Assembly (NCBI GenBank): GCA_900757205.1
Contig: CAAENA010000017.1
Location: 1 to 64,000, forward strand
Direction of reading: 5' to 3'
Source: an uncultured Collinsella sp.
GTDB taxonomy: Bacteria; Actinomycetota; Coriobacteriia; Coriobacteriales; Coriobacteriaceae
DNA: 64,000 nucleotides
A program made the position numbers and the translations under genes. The notes under the pieces are model-generated. The model worked only from the letters and a program-made list of their open reading frames with translations, ran no database searches and was not told the origin of the DNA. Shown piece by piece: positions 1 through 8,014 of the stretch. Each line of letters starts with the position of its first letter. Position 1 is the first letter of the stretch.

Positions 1-28
1 TCGCCGCGGACGGGTTGATATAGGGAGA

Positions 29-66
29 GGGCCTGACCCCATATCGTTGGGGCCAGGCCCGATTTT
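29..66 (+). terminator. Intrinsic terminator of a gene left of the window
   Basis: GGGCCTGACCCC (29-40) pairs with GGGGCCAGGCCC (49-60) around an 8-nt loop and is followed by GATTTT. It probably ends a rightward transcript entering from outside the window. Confidence 0.7.
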
Positions 67-139
67 GCCTCTTGACAATGTCCTGCTCATATTAAAAGGG
101 ACAAACAAGGCATGCCGATCATATTGAATCAAAATCACG

Positions 140-167
140 TTGCAAAAGTCTGAAAATATCCTACAAT
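140..167 (+). promoter_or_regulatory. Promoter of the AbiEi-like gene, apparently leaderless
   Basis: TTGCAA (140-145) and TACAAT (162-167) are 16 bp apart. The ATG at 174 is only 6 nt past the -10 and no Shine-Dalgarno sequence precedes it. Transcription would therefore start at or next to the start codon. Confidence 0.5.
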
Positions 168-173
168 TGCGAC

Positions 174-797
174 ATGAAGTACTTTAGCAACATAACGGCG
201 ATAAGTGAGCTTTCCGAGAGCGAGGGCGTGTTCACTACGGCCCAGGCGGCCCACATGGGCATCTCTCGAGATGCGCTGGCACACTCATGCCGTGCGGGGC
301 GTCTTGAGCGGATATGCCACGGCGCCTACCGGATGGCTGGAACACAGCGCCGAGACACCGACGAGCTCAACGCGTTTTGGAAGCTCACCAATCCTTCCCT
401 TTGCGCGTGGGAGAGAAAGCGCCAGTGGGATGGCATTGCCGTGAGCGGTACGACTGCGGCGAACCTACAGCAAATGGGCGATTTCTATCTGTCCCCCTAC
501 AGAATGACCGCACCCATGCGCATCAATACAAGAAACGAATCCCTTTCTTTTGCAAAGCGCGAGATTGCTGAGCAGAATATCGTTTGGCTCGACGGCCTGC
601 CGGTAACCAAACCCGAGCGCACGCTTGTCGATCTTTGCCTCGATTGCGAGGATCCTTCATTAATCATCGATGCCTATCACGACGCGCTTGGGCGTGGGCT
701 CGATACGCAGCGGCTGAAAGAACTCGTGGAAGAGAACTCTAAAACCGCCAAACGACGCGAACTGATGAGGCCATTGCTGGTTGTGCTAAACGGCTAA
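174..797 (+). CDS. AbiEi-family antitoxin / transcriptional regulator (orphan)
   Basis: This 207-residue protein has an N-terminal winged-helix region (about residues 9-52, including AQAAHMGISRDALAHSCRAG and HGAYRMAG) typical of type IV toxin-antitoxin AbiEi antitoxins. A C-terminal segment with LPVTKPERTLVDLC matches the second half of that family. Known AbiEi proteins repress their own operon and neutralise the nucleotidyltransferase toxin AbiEii. No AbiEii-like gene follows: the next gene is convergent, behind a strong terminator. It may be an orphan regulator or a remnant of a broken pair. The start has no ribosome site but sits just after a promoter -10, so leaderless translation is likely. 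Confidence 0.75.
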   Translation: MKYFSNITAISELSESEGVFTTAQAAHMGISRDALAHSCRAGRLERICHGAYRMAGTQRRDTDELNAFWKLTNPSLCAWERKRQWDGIAVSGTTAANLQQMGDFYLSPYRMTAPMRINTRNESLSFAKREIAEQNIVWLDGLPVTKPERTLVDLCLDCEDPSLIIDAYHDALGRGLDTQRLKELVEENSKTAKRRELMRPLLVVLNG

Positions 798-823
798 TGC
801 GAAACGGAGGACATGGGATAGTT

Positions 824-858
824 AAGCCGGCGGCAGGACCAGTTCCTGCCGCCGGCTT
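824..858. terminator. Bidirectional terminator between convergent genes
   Basis: Perfect 15-bp arms (824-838 and 844-858, AAGCCGGCGGCAGGA) enclose a 5-nt loop. The hairpin lies midway between two convergent genes and can serve both, although T-runs are weak on both sides. Confidence 0.65.
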
Positions 859-881
859 GGGACGTTGCTGCCGTCTATGCT

Positions 882-2318
882 CTATTCGCAGGTCTGGTCG
901 ACCACCTGAGTGACGGCCTTCTTTGCGGCTTCGAGGTCGCGCTGGGCTTGGGCGACGGCAGCCTCGGCTTGTTTCTTTGCGTCTACGACCTCGGCGAAGC
1001 GATTGATGGATTCGCTGTACTCGCGCGTGCGCGGGTCGAGCGCTGGCGGGACTTCGATCTCGAACAGGTCGTTAGGGCGGATGGCGCGGGTGCTGGCTGC
1101 TTCGGTTAATGCTTGAATCAGCTGCGCTCCATGGCCTTCTGTAAGGTATCCAACGATTATCTCCGAAAACACCACGCGCTCCTCTTCGGTCATCGTTTGG
1201 AACGACGGGCGAATGACGGTGGTGTTATGCGAAGCAACCAGGTGTTGCTTCGCGTCATCGGCGCTGACGACGAGCAGGTTGGACGCGCCGTAGCGACCCA
1301 GCATGCGTGGCATGACGATATCTCCAGCGTGGAGTTCGTAGCGATCGAGAACACTGGGGTTCACCTTTACGATTTTGGAATCCGAGCCATTGGCGCTCTC
1401 TACGGCATCTGCGGGTAGAAGGTTGCCGTTTTGAAAATCCTGAGATGAGATGCGGCGTACCTCGATTGCATCAATGTCGTTTGATGTGGTGCTCTCGCGG
1501 GGCATAAATGGAGCTACTCGCGTAAAAGCGTCACCGAGCGTAGCCCTGTAGCTTCGGGTGAGGCTGATAAGGCTGATTTTGCTTTTTGAGAGAGCTGCAC
1601 GATGCAACAGCAACTCACGCGTGGCAAAAGTCGACGTTTCGATAGGCGTCGACCTGGGCGTATTGGTGTCAATGCGAGCCCAGTCATGAGAGATGGCAAA
1701 GGTGATATCTGAGTAATACGATGTTTCTGTCACATATCGAAAACGCGGTCTGGATTCGATTGCGCTGCGAAATGCAACGCTGCGATTTCCTGAAGACAAT
1801 ATGAGAAGCGCGCTTGTCATGTAGGGCCTGGGTTCAGAAAGTGGTAAATAAAGAACGCTCTCGATGAGTCCTTCGCGTATCAGGATCGTGCGCGCCTGCT
1901 CGGCTTTATCGAGTAGGCCGGCGGGCAGCACTACGGCTGCGCGAGTGCGATTCGAAAGGGCGAGCGCATACAGACACCAAATAAAGGGACCCCAGTCACA
2001 GAAATCGAGGTAGCCGGGCTCTAAGTAATCGATCAAGGCGATACATTCTTTTTCGATGTCGTGTTTGCCCGTACGGTAATACCCCGATGCGTCGATAAAC
2101 ACCGGAGCCGCATCGCCATTGCCCGCGCCCTGCCTGCCGGGTTCAAGCTCGCAAATATCGGGTACGCCGTTGCTGTTCAGGCTGAAACATTCACGAAGCG
2201 CCTTACAGTCGATGGCGCCAGGCAGACGGACGGTGAGTAGACGGCTGCCCTGCTCCAGATTAAGCGCGCGTGAGAGGGCGGCGGCGGTGAGACGTGGCAA
2301 TGATGTTGTTTCACGCAT
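882..2318 (-). CDS. HsdM/HsdS-like restriction-modification protein lacking a visible methyltransferase motif
   Basis: This 478-residue protein resembles the C-terminal half of N6-adenine methyltransferases. The stretch RAAVVLPAGLLDKAEQARTI followed by LIREGLIESVLYLP is the usual strand-helix region after the catalytic loop. The segment around residues 290-400 (LHAGDIVMPRMLGRYGASNL, ASHNTTVIRP) resembles the target-recognition edge of HsdS subunits, and a coiled coil (about 440-475) ends the protein as in HsdS. I see no N/DPPF/Y catalytic motif and no FxGxG SAM motif, so it is probably not an active methylase alone. No HsdR, HsdM or HsdS gene adjoins it. The ATG at 2318 is preceded by AAAGGG at good spacing. 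It may be a solitary defence-related protein or a degenerate fusion. Function is uncertain. Confidence 0.5.
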   Translation of the reverse strand: MRETTSLPRLTAAALSRALNLEQGSRLLTVRLPGAIDCKALRECFSLNSNGVPDICELEPGRQGAGNGDAAPVFIDASGYYRTGKHDIEKECIALIDYLEPGYLDFCDWGPFIWCLYALALSNRTRAAVVLPAGLLDKAEQARTILIREGLIESVLYLPLSEPRPYMTSALLILSSGNRSVAFRSAIESRPRFRYVTETSYYSDITFAISHDWARIDTNTPRSTPIETSTFATRELLLHRAALSKSKISLISLTRSYRATLGDAFTRVAPFMPRESTTSNDIDAIEVRRISSQDFQNGNLLPADAVESANGSDSKIVKVNPSVLDRYELHAGDIVMPRMLGRYGASNLLVVSADDAKQHLVASHNTTVIRPSFQTMTEEERVVFSEIIVGYLTEGHGAQLIQALTEAASTRAIRPNDLFEIEVPPALDPRTREYSESINRFAEVVDAKKQAEAAVAQAQRDLEAAKKAVTQVVDQTCE

Positions 2319-2608
2319 GTATAGAGCCCTTTCTTCTTAGTGGGTTATATATTAGCAGATAATTTTGAAAATTTCTAATGACAAGAACAGAGTACTGTGC
2401 TATCCTCGAAGCAATCCAAAACCAACTCAATACAAACTGCTTGATGCAATCGCTACACAGCCTTTAGGTAAACTGCGCTATCAAGCAGGGTGATTTCACT
2501 AATGAAGCTACAGGTTAGGTCGATTGTCATCGTCCATGCCTCAGACAATTCTAAAACCTAGAACAGACTTACCGACAAACATTCGCAACCGGACAGGAAG
2601 AGGCATTC
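2319..2608. other. Intergenic region between divergent genes
   Basis: These 290 bp are more AT-rich than the flanking genes and must hold the promoters of both divergent genes. I could not assign a clear -35/-10 pair. No ORF or strong hairpin was seen. Confidence 0.4.
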
Positions 2609-3526
2609 ATGAAGAATGAAGACAGTATTTATGAGGTGTTCCTCAACGCGATCGACGAAGACCTCCGTAGCATGTGCGAAAAGAACGGGAAGGCAAAGCA
2701 GCCGTTTCCGTATCCGTACTGCGGCGAGCAGGATATCGAGCGCCTAGCCAAGGCACTTGTTGGCGTGCTGGAAAAGCGCTCACCCGATATTCCCGGGCTG
2801 GTGCCCGAGCAGTATCGAGACGATGTGCACGAGGCTCGCGAGCTTTTGGCCGCGGCGACGCTCGCGTTGCTGTCGCTGTATTTTCCCCAGCGCGATAACT
2901 GCATGCGCTGCATGGCCATCGTAATTGGCATGTTTGAGCACGGAAACAATCCGCGCTTTAAATCGAGCGGTGTGCGCATGTTCGAGCAGGTTACGACAGG
3001 TATGAAGTACTCGTCCGAACAAGGTGGATATATTCTGTCTCGCTTTGTGCGAAGCATCGACTACAAAAGACCCTGCGACCACGTGCATCGCGATGGGTCG
3101 CGCGGTTTTACGGCGGACGAGGACGATGCCGTCATGTTTTATAAGCGCTATCTCAAGGTGCAGAGACGCGTCTTCGATATCAGTCCGCGTTTCAACTTTG
3201 AGCTATGCGTCAAACGCCCGTTTGAGGCACTTTCGGACAATCGGGAGAACTTTTATTGCATGGAGGAAAAGATGGAAATCGATTTGGCAACTAAGGTACG
3301 GGAGCTCCAGGACCGCTACACCCTCAACTTCGCTCAGGCCAAAGAGTATGACCTGCTCGACAAGCTGATGATTGATGCATTGCTTGCATATCTGCGCGAC
3401 GGGTCAGTCTCAATCGCGGCGCGTGAGAGCTATGTGGCGCAAACCGAGCGTCTGATTGACGGTGCGGTCAAGTTGCCGTGTGCGACGAGCCCCAAGGAGG
3501 GCACCGGCGTCGACCGTATTTCCTAG
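2609..3526 (+). CDS. Hypothetical protein upstream of VirD4-like ATPase
   Basis: This is a 305-residue soluble protein that I do not recognise. It is mostly helical-looking and charged, with no signal peptide, membrane segment or nucleotide-binding motif. A CMRCM cluster lies near residue 98. The ATG follows GGAAGAGG at good spacing. It ends 38 bp before the start of the coupling-protein gene on the same strand, so the two are probably co-transcribed. It may be a partner of that ATPase, for example a relaxosome or substrate adaptor, but nothing in the sequence proves this. Confidence 0.55.
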   Translation: MKNEDSIYEVFLNAIDEDLRSMCEKNGKAKQPFPYPYCGEQDIERLAKALVGVLEKRSPDIPGLVPEQYRDDVHEARELLAAATLALLSLYFPQRDNCMRCMAIVIGMFEHGNNPRFKSSGVRMFEQVTTGMKYSSEQGGYILSRFVRSIDYKRPCDHVHRDGSRGFTADEDDAVMFYKRYLKVQRRVFDISPRFNFELCVKRPFEALSDNRENFYCMEEKMEIDLATKVRELQDRYTLNFAQAKEYDLLDKLMIDALLAYLRDGSVSIAARESYVAQTERLIDGAVKLPCATSPKEGTGVDRIS

Positions 3527-3564
3527 CAATCACGCAGAACTATCGACAAGAAAGGGGCCGTGCC

Positions 3565-5049
3565 ATGTCGGTCATTAAGATGTACGGCTACGAGGCCGCG
3601 CAGCAAACGGAGTATCAGACCAAGAAGTGGGCGACTAAGGAGGAGATGCAGGCGCTGTCGTCTGGCGATGAGCAGCGCGATGTGATCCTGGCTAAGGGTG
3701 CCACGGTGGCGTTCTACGAGGACGACAAGCATTGGGAGACGAGCGTGTCCAACAATGTGTTTGCCTTTGGCGGTACCGGCAGCGGCAAGACGGCGAGCTT
3801 CGTTTTGCCCAACCTGCTCAATCACCACGAGTGCTGCTATGTGGTCACGGACACCAAGGGCGAGCTGCTGCGCCGTACGGGGAAGGGCTTCGAGGAGGAC
3901 GGCTACGAGGTAACGGTTCTCGACACCATCAATCCCGAGCAGTCGTCCGGGTACGATCCTTTGCGCTACGTGATGGATGTCGAGGACATCCCCACCACAG
4001 TGGCGTCAATCATGGAGGGGGTCGATCCTGACAGGCGTAGCTTTAGGGACGATCCGTTTTGGGACAATGCGAGCGATCTGCTACTTCGAGCGATTATTGG
4101 AATCCTGTTCCTCTTAGAGTGCCTTGCCGGCACATTTGCGCCGGACGGGGATCCCGCAGCTCCGCGACGCTATCTTAAGATGAACAACGTCTTTAAGCTG
4201 GCGGCACTCATCAAGGTTACGGGAGATGGCGAGGGACGATTCCCGCTGGATCACCTTGTGGAGCAGGTGGAGTCCAAGGATTTTCTTGGCAAGTATGATT
4301 CTGCGAACGCGGACCTGTACGGTGTTGAGCAGTATCGCGATTTTCGCGGAGCTGCCGATAGGACGCTTAAGAGCATTCTGATCACGCTCAACGCGACCAT
4401 CTCGCGGCTTAAGACTCCCCAGCTCATACGCATCTTTGAGAAAGACGAGATGCGCCTCGACCGTATCGACGAGGGCAAGCGCGTGATCGATCTTAAGGTG
4501 AGCGACAACGACTCGACCAATGCATGGCTTGCGAACGTTGCCCTTAAGCAGCTGTTTAACCTGGCCCAGCGCCGCGCCGACGCCAATCCCAGCGGGCATT
4601 TGCAGCGCCGCGTGCAGTTTATTCTGGATGAGTTTCCCAACGTGGGTCGCATTCCCGATTTTGAGCGGAGTATTGCGACCGTGCGCAGCCGTGGTATTAG
4701 CTTTTTGATGTGCGCGCAATCGCTGAGTCAGCTCGATGGTGTGTATGGCAAATCCGCAGCGCTTACCATCCTCGATAACTGCGACAGCTTGATCTATATG
4801 GGTGGTGGCAGCAACATCGCGACACAGGAATACATAAGCAATCTGTGCGGCGAGTCGGTTTTGGGCACCAATTACGTGGGCGCCGAGCGCACTGCCGTCG
4901 ATGTGCGCGGTTGCGTGATAACCCCGGGCGAGGTGGGGCTTATGCCGCGCACCGACTGCCTGGTCAAAGTGACCGGCATGCGCCCCTTCCGTGCCAAGAA
5001 GTATTTTTGCGCCGATCACCCCAATGCGGCTAAGTGGCTGAGGGATTAG
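3565..5049 (+). CDS. VirD4/TraG-type conjugative coupling protein (T4SS ATPase)
   Basis: This 494-residue ATPase belongs to the VirD4/TraG family, hexameric pumps that bring DNA or protein substrates to a type IV secretion channel. Walker A is GGTGSGKT at residues 69-76 and Walker B is FILDEFPNVG near 352-361. The segment ATVRSRGISFLMCAQSLSQL matches the conserved TraG region after Walker B. No N-terminal membrane anchor is present, which is unusual for VirD4 but seen in short variants. The ATG at 3565 was chosen for its AAAGGGG site; the reading frame is open further upstream. No relaxase, VirB4 or other transfer gene lies nearby, so it is either a remnant of an integrative element or part of a different system. 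A terminator follows. Confidence 0.85.
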   Translation: MSVIKMYGYEAAQQTEYQTKKWATKEEMQALSSGDEQRDVILAKGATVAFYEDDKHWETSVSNNVFAFGGTGSGKTASFVLPNLLNHHECCYVVTDTKGELLRRTGKGFEEDGYEVTVLDTINPEQSSGYDPLRYVMDVEDIPTTVASIMEGVDPDRRSFRDDPFWDNASDLLLRAIIGILFLLECLAGTFAPDGDPAAPRRYLKMNNVFKLAALIKVTGDGEGRFPLDHLVEQVESKDFLGKYDSANADLYGVEQYRDFRGAADRTLKSILITLNATISRLKTPQLIRIFEKDEMRLDRIDEGKRVIDLKVSDNDSTNAWLANVALKQLFNLAQRRADANPSGHLQRRVQFILDEFPNVGRIPDFERSIATVRSRGISFLMCAQSLSQLDGVYGKSAALTILDNCDSLIYMGGGSNIATQEYISNLCGESVLGTNYVGAERTAVDVRGCVITPGEVGLMPRTDCLVKVTGMRPFRAKKYFCADHPNAAKWLRD

Positions 5050-5086
5050 TCCTTGCAGCTTCGCGTGCCCAATCTTGCCTATTTGA

Positions 5087-5128
5087 CCGCACGGCTTCCA
5101 TTGGCCGTAAGCCGTGCGGCCTCGTTTT
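5087..5128 (+). terminator. Intrinsic terminator after the VirD4-like gene
   Basis: CCGCACGGCTT (5087-5097) pairs with AAGCCGTGCGG (5109-5119) and is followed by CCTCGTTTTA. It separates the coupling-protein gene from the ClpP-like gene. Confidence 0.7.
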
Positions 5129-5163
5129 ACTTCCTTGCCGATTCCGTTTAGAAGGGAATTGCC

Positions 5164-5766
5164 ATGTCCGTTATGTATCGTGAGCCCAGCATCATCAAGA
5201 AGTCCAAGGACGGCCGCGTTGCCGCCGTCGATATGGCAAGCGAGCTGCTTAACAGCCGCGTGCTGCTGCTGGAGGGCGAGGTCAACGATGTGACCTGCAA
5301 CGGCCTTATTAAGTCCATGCTGGTGCTGGAACATCAAAGCGCGGCCGAGCCCATCACCCTCATCATCAACAGCCCGGGCGGCAGCGTTACGGCGGGGCTG
5401 GCGCTCATCGACACCATGCAGTCGCTCGACTGCCCCGTGATCACGGTGGGCGAGGGCGTCGTGGCCTCGATGGCCGCGGTAATCCTGGCCTGCGGCGATC
5501 GCCGCCAGGTGTACCGCCACACGCAGGTGCTCATTCACCAGCTAATGGGCGGCACAGGCATGGCGCAGCAGACCGATATCGAGATTGTGGCCCAGCATAC
5601 GGCAGCCATGCGTGCCGAGCTGGACGAGCTACTGGCCGAGCACGGCAACCTGAGCGCTCAGGAGTTCCACGAGCTCACCGAGCGCGACTGCTGGTGCAAT
5701 GCCAAGCGCGCCCTAGAGCTGGGCCTGGTGGACGAGGTAATTGCGCCCAGCAAGAAGGCGCTCTAG
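5164..5766 (+). CDS. ClpP-family serine protease
   Basis: This 200-residue protein keeps the ClpP fold signature. The glycine-rich oxyanion strand PGGSV is at 71-75, the nucleophile Ser102 is in VVASMAAVILACG, His125 is in VLIHQLMGG, and Asp175 is in TERDCWCNA. The family forms a tetradecameric chamber fed by a Clp ATPase. The nucleophile motif (VASMAA) differs from the usual AASMG of housekeeping ClpP, so this is probably an accessory paralogue. It has its own ribosome site (AGAAGGGAA) and is preceded by a terminator, so it is transcribed separately from the VirD4-like gene. No ClpX or ClpC lies in the window. A phage-type capsid protease is less likely because no phage structural gene is near. 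Confidence 0.85.
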   Translation: MSVMYREPSIIKKSKDGRVAAVDMASELLNSRVLLLEGEVNDVTCNGLIKSMLVLEHQSAAEPITLIINSPGGSVTAGLALIDTMQSLDCPVITVGEGVVASMAAVILACGDRRQVYRHTQVLIHQLMGGTGMAQQTDIEIVAQHTAAMRAELDELLAEHGNLSAQEFHELTERDCWCNAKRALELGLVDEVIAPSKKAL

Positions 5767-6056
5767 CGGAGACGTGCTTGAATAGGAAATCGTTTCGAGG
5801 GCTAGGAAGCAGCCTTAGAGTGTCGATTAGGGCGTTGCGAGTAGTCCATTTGTCGATTGAGCCGATTTAAAACTAGTGCTTAATTGCGTGATGACGCGTA
5901 ATATGGGTGGCGGTTAGTTCAATCGTCTGACAAGATCCTGTTTGTCCGCATAAAATGAAATAATATAGGTCGCTCACACGAGCGCTGCCAAGCGGACGGC
6001 GTGAACGTCGTAGACCTTTTGATTATGCAATCTTGTTTCGTAGATAGGTGGAAACC
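5767..6056. other. Intergenic region before the restriction-modification genes
   Basis: These 290 AT-rich bp hold no ORF. A weak promoter candidate is TTGTCC (5942-5947) with TATAGG (5964-5969), 16 bp apart. GC falls here relative to the ClpP gene, which fits an island boundary. Confidence 0.35.
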
Positions 6057-7160
6057 ATGGATGCCCAGGGCAATTTAACAGCTGTCGAGCTCTTTGCGGG
6101 CGCTGGCGGACTTCTACTTGGTACATCATTGGCGGGATTCAGGCATCTTGCTGCCGCCGAGTGGGAGCACAATTGCTGCAATACCCTTCGTCTCAACCAA
6201 GATAAAGATTATCCCCTTATTGATAATGATATGCGCGTCATCGAAGGTGATGTTAGAGAGGTCGATTGGTCTTTTCTTTCGGAGGATGTTGATTTGCTTG
6301 CTGGCGGGCCTCCGTGTCAACCTTTTTCTCTTGGTGGTCTTGCGCGCGCGGAAACTGATAAACGCGATATGTTTCCCGCTTATACTGCAGTGTTAGCCGA
6401 GCTTAGGCCGAGGGCCTTTATATGTGAAAATGTCAAAGGGCTCACTCGCGAGTCATTTCATCAGTATTACGAATATATCCTTTTGAGGCTCCAGCATCCT
6501 TCGCTTGCCAAGCGTGAAGATGAAACATGGGAACAGCACGCCGTGCGCCTTTCACGGGTACATACAAGTGCCGACCATGAAGGATTACGCTATGAAGTCG
6601 TTCCGACGGTTGTCGATGCGGCTGATTTTGGAGTGCCCCAACACCGGCATCGTGTCATTATTGTCGGTTTCCGTTCTGATGTTGAAGCATCTTGGGCGTT
6701 TCCCCAGCGCACGCATGGCCAAGGCCTTTCCGATTGGATTACTCTTGGTGAAGCGGTTGATAATCTCCCACCACTCAACAATGAGATGCACGAGGGCAAG
6801 GCGAGAGCCTATCCTGGCCACACTGGCTCCGTGTTCGATAAGCCAAGCAAGGCAATCAAAGCGGGTGTCCATGGAGTTCCCGGCGGGGAGAATATGATTC
6901 GATTTGACGACGATTCCTTGCGATATATGACTGTTCGAGAGGCTGCGCGTATCCAGACTTTTCCGGATGGCTATGAGTTTAGCGGGGCTTGGAGCGAGGG
7001 CATGCGTCAGATAGGCAACGCGGTGCCCGTTGAGCTCGCTCGTGTTGTCGCGTCTTCCGTAGCATGTGCACTGAGGGAAGACACGGCTCGGAAGAAGATG
7101 AACGCCTATTTGTCGTTCAGATTGAAAGGAGCAATGGCTAATGAAGCCGCGTTTGTATAA
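6057..7160 (+). CDS. DNA (cytosine-5) methyltransferase, Eco29kI-like
   Basis: This 367-residue enzyme transfers a methyl group from SAM to cytosine C5 and protects the host against the partner nuclease. All main motifs are present in order: motif I ELFAGAGGL (11-19), motif IV GGPPCQPFS with nucleophile Cys87, motif VI ENVKG, motif VIII VPQHRHRVIIVGFR, motif IX TVREAARIQTFPDGY and motif X QIGNAVP. The ATG at 6057 is preferred over GTG 6048 because AGGTGG lies 5 nt upstream. Its end overlaps the nuclease gene by 20 bp. Its pairing with an Eco29kI-family nuclease suggests that it modifies CCGCGG. Base composition is lower in GC than the core genes, which suggests transfer. Confidence 0.92.
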   Translation: MDAQGNLTAVELFAGAGGLLLGTSLAGFRHLAAAEWEHNCCNTLRLNQDKDYPLIDNDMRVIEGDVREVDWSFLSEDVDLLAGGPPCQPFSLGGLARAETDKRDMFPAYTAVLAELRPRAFICENVKGLTRESFHQYYEYILLRLQHPSLAKREDETWEQHAVRLSRVHTSADHEGLRYEVVPTVVDAADFGVPQHRHRVIIVGFRSDVEASWAFPQRTHGQGLSDWITLGEAVDNLPPLNNEMHEGKARAYPGHTGSVFDKPSKAIKAGVHGVPGGENMIRFDDDSLRYMTVREAARIQTFPDGYEFSGAWSEGMRQIGNAVPVELARVVASSVACALREDTARKKMNAYLSFRLKGAMANEAAFV

Positions 7161-7776
7161 CCCACTTGATTATTCGTCTCTATCCGATTCGCTTGCGCGT
7201 GAGCTCATGAGTGCTGATCTCGTGCCGCTTGCTGATATTGAGAAATTCTACGGGGATGGTGTGTACGCTCTTTTTTATTGCGGCGATTTTCCAGCATATG
7301 CTGAACTATCAGATATTAACTTCGACTGTCCGGGGTCATTTCCCATTTATATAGGAAAAGCGGGGCCGAAAACGCTTACCGGAAATGAGCTGGATGCAAG
7401 GGTGGTCGACACTCCGAGTGCTGGTTCTCGCCTTTATGACCGAGTTGCTGGCGATCATCGAAAGTCAATTGAACAGGCGACCAATTTGGACATCAAACAC
7501 TTTTATTGCCGCATGCTTGTGTTGAATGCTGTTTGGGTGCCCCTAACGGAATCGGCGCTAATTGCCCGCTACGTCCCTATTTGGAATTCCATCGTTCCTG
7601 GGTTTGGCAACCATGATCCTGGTGCAGGACGCAAGGCGGGCAAGATATCCCGCTGGGACATTTTGCATCCTGGAAGAGGTCGCGAAACCGAGGCGGTCCC
7701 AACGGTTACATTTGAAGATTTGTGTTCCGAGGTGAAGGCTGCTATTACTGAACGGGCTAGGATATTGGGCATGTAG
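7141..7776 (+). CDS. Eco29kI-family type II restriction endonuclease (GIY-YIG)
   Basis: This 211-residue nuclease belongs to the GIY-YIG superfamily. The first core strand is GVYALFY (40-46) and the second is IYIGKAG (69-75). A later block with GFGNHDPGAGR and SRWDILHPGR matches the region typical of Eco29kI. The conserved acidic residue is probably the Glu of TESALIARY. Eco29kI cuts CCGCGG, and specificity here is inferred from family only. The gene overlaps the methyltransferase by 20 bp, so translation is coupled and modification is made first. An AAAGGAG site lies inside the methyltransferase gene just upstream. Confidence 0.85.
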   Translation: MKPRLYNPLDYSSLSDSLARELMSADLVPLADIEKFYGDGVYALFYCGDFPAYAELSDINFDCPGSFPIYIGKAGPKTLTGNELDARVVDTPSAGSRLYDRVAGDHRKSIEQATNLDIKHFYCRMLVLNAVWVPLTESALIARYVPIWNSIVPGFGNHDPGAGRKAGKISRWDILHPGRGRETEAVPTVTFEDLCSEVKAAITERARILGM

Positions 7777-7903
7777 GGATTGGCTGAACTATCTCGATAA
7801 GCCAAAGGATGCGGAACTCAGCATCGCTTGCTTAAATCAATGTTCCGGCAAAAGATTTAATTGCCGGCGTGTCATATATCGCCTGTGCTAATCTATTTGT
7901 GAG

Positions 7904-7933
7904 CGGCGGAGCCCTTTATGGATGGCTTCGCCG
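7904..7933 (+). terminator. Hairpin after the restriction gene
   Basis: CGGCGGAGCC (7904-7913) pairs with GGCTTCGCCG (7924-7933), with one G-U wobble. No T-run follows, so termination is only possible. The rest of the 238-bp gap shows no ORF. Confidence 0.4.
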
Positions 7934-8014
7934 TTCACCGTTAAATAGCGGCACTTTCAATCTCTCGGTTATATCGACTGAATAAAATGTTGATTGTTCA
8001 GATTGGAGGCGGCT

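Noticed and set aside
5164..5766. Phage head maturation protease
   Set aside because: The catalytic residues are of the ClpP type and no portal, capsid or terminase gene is nearby.
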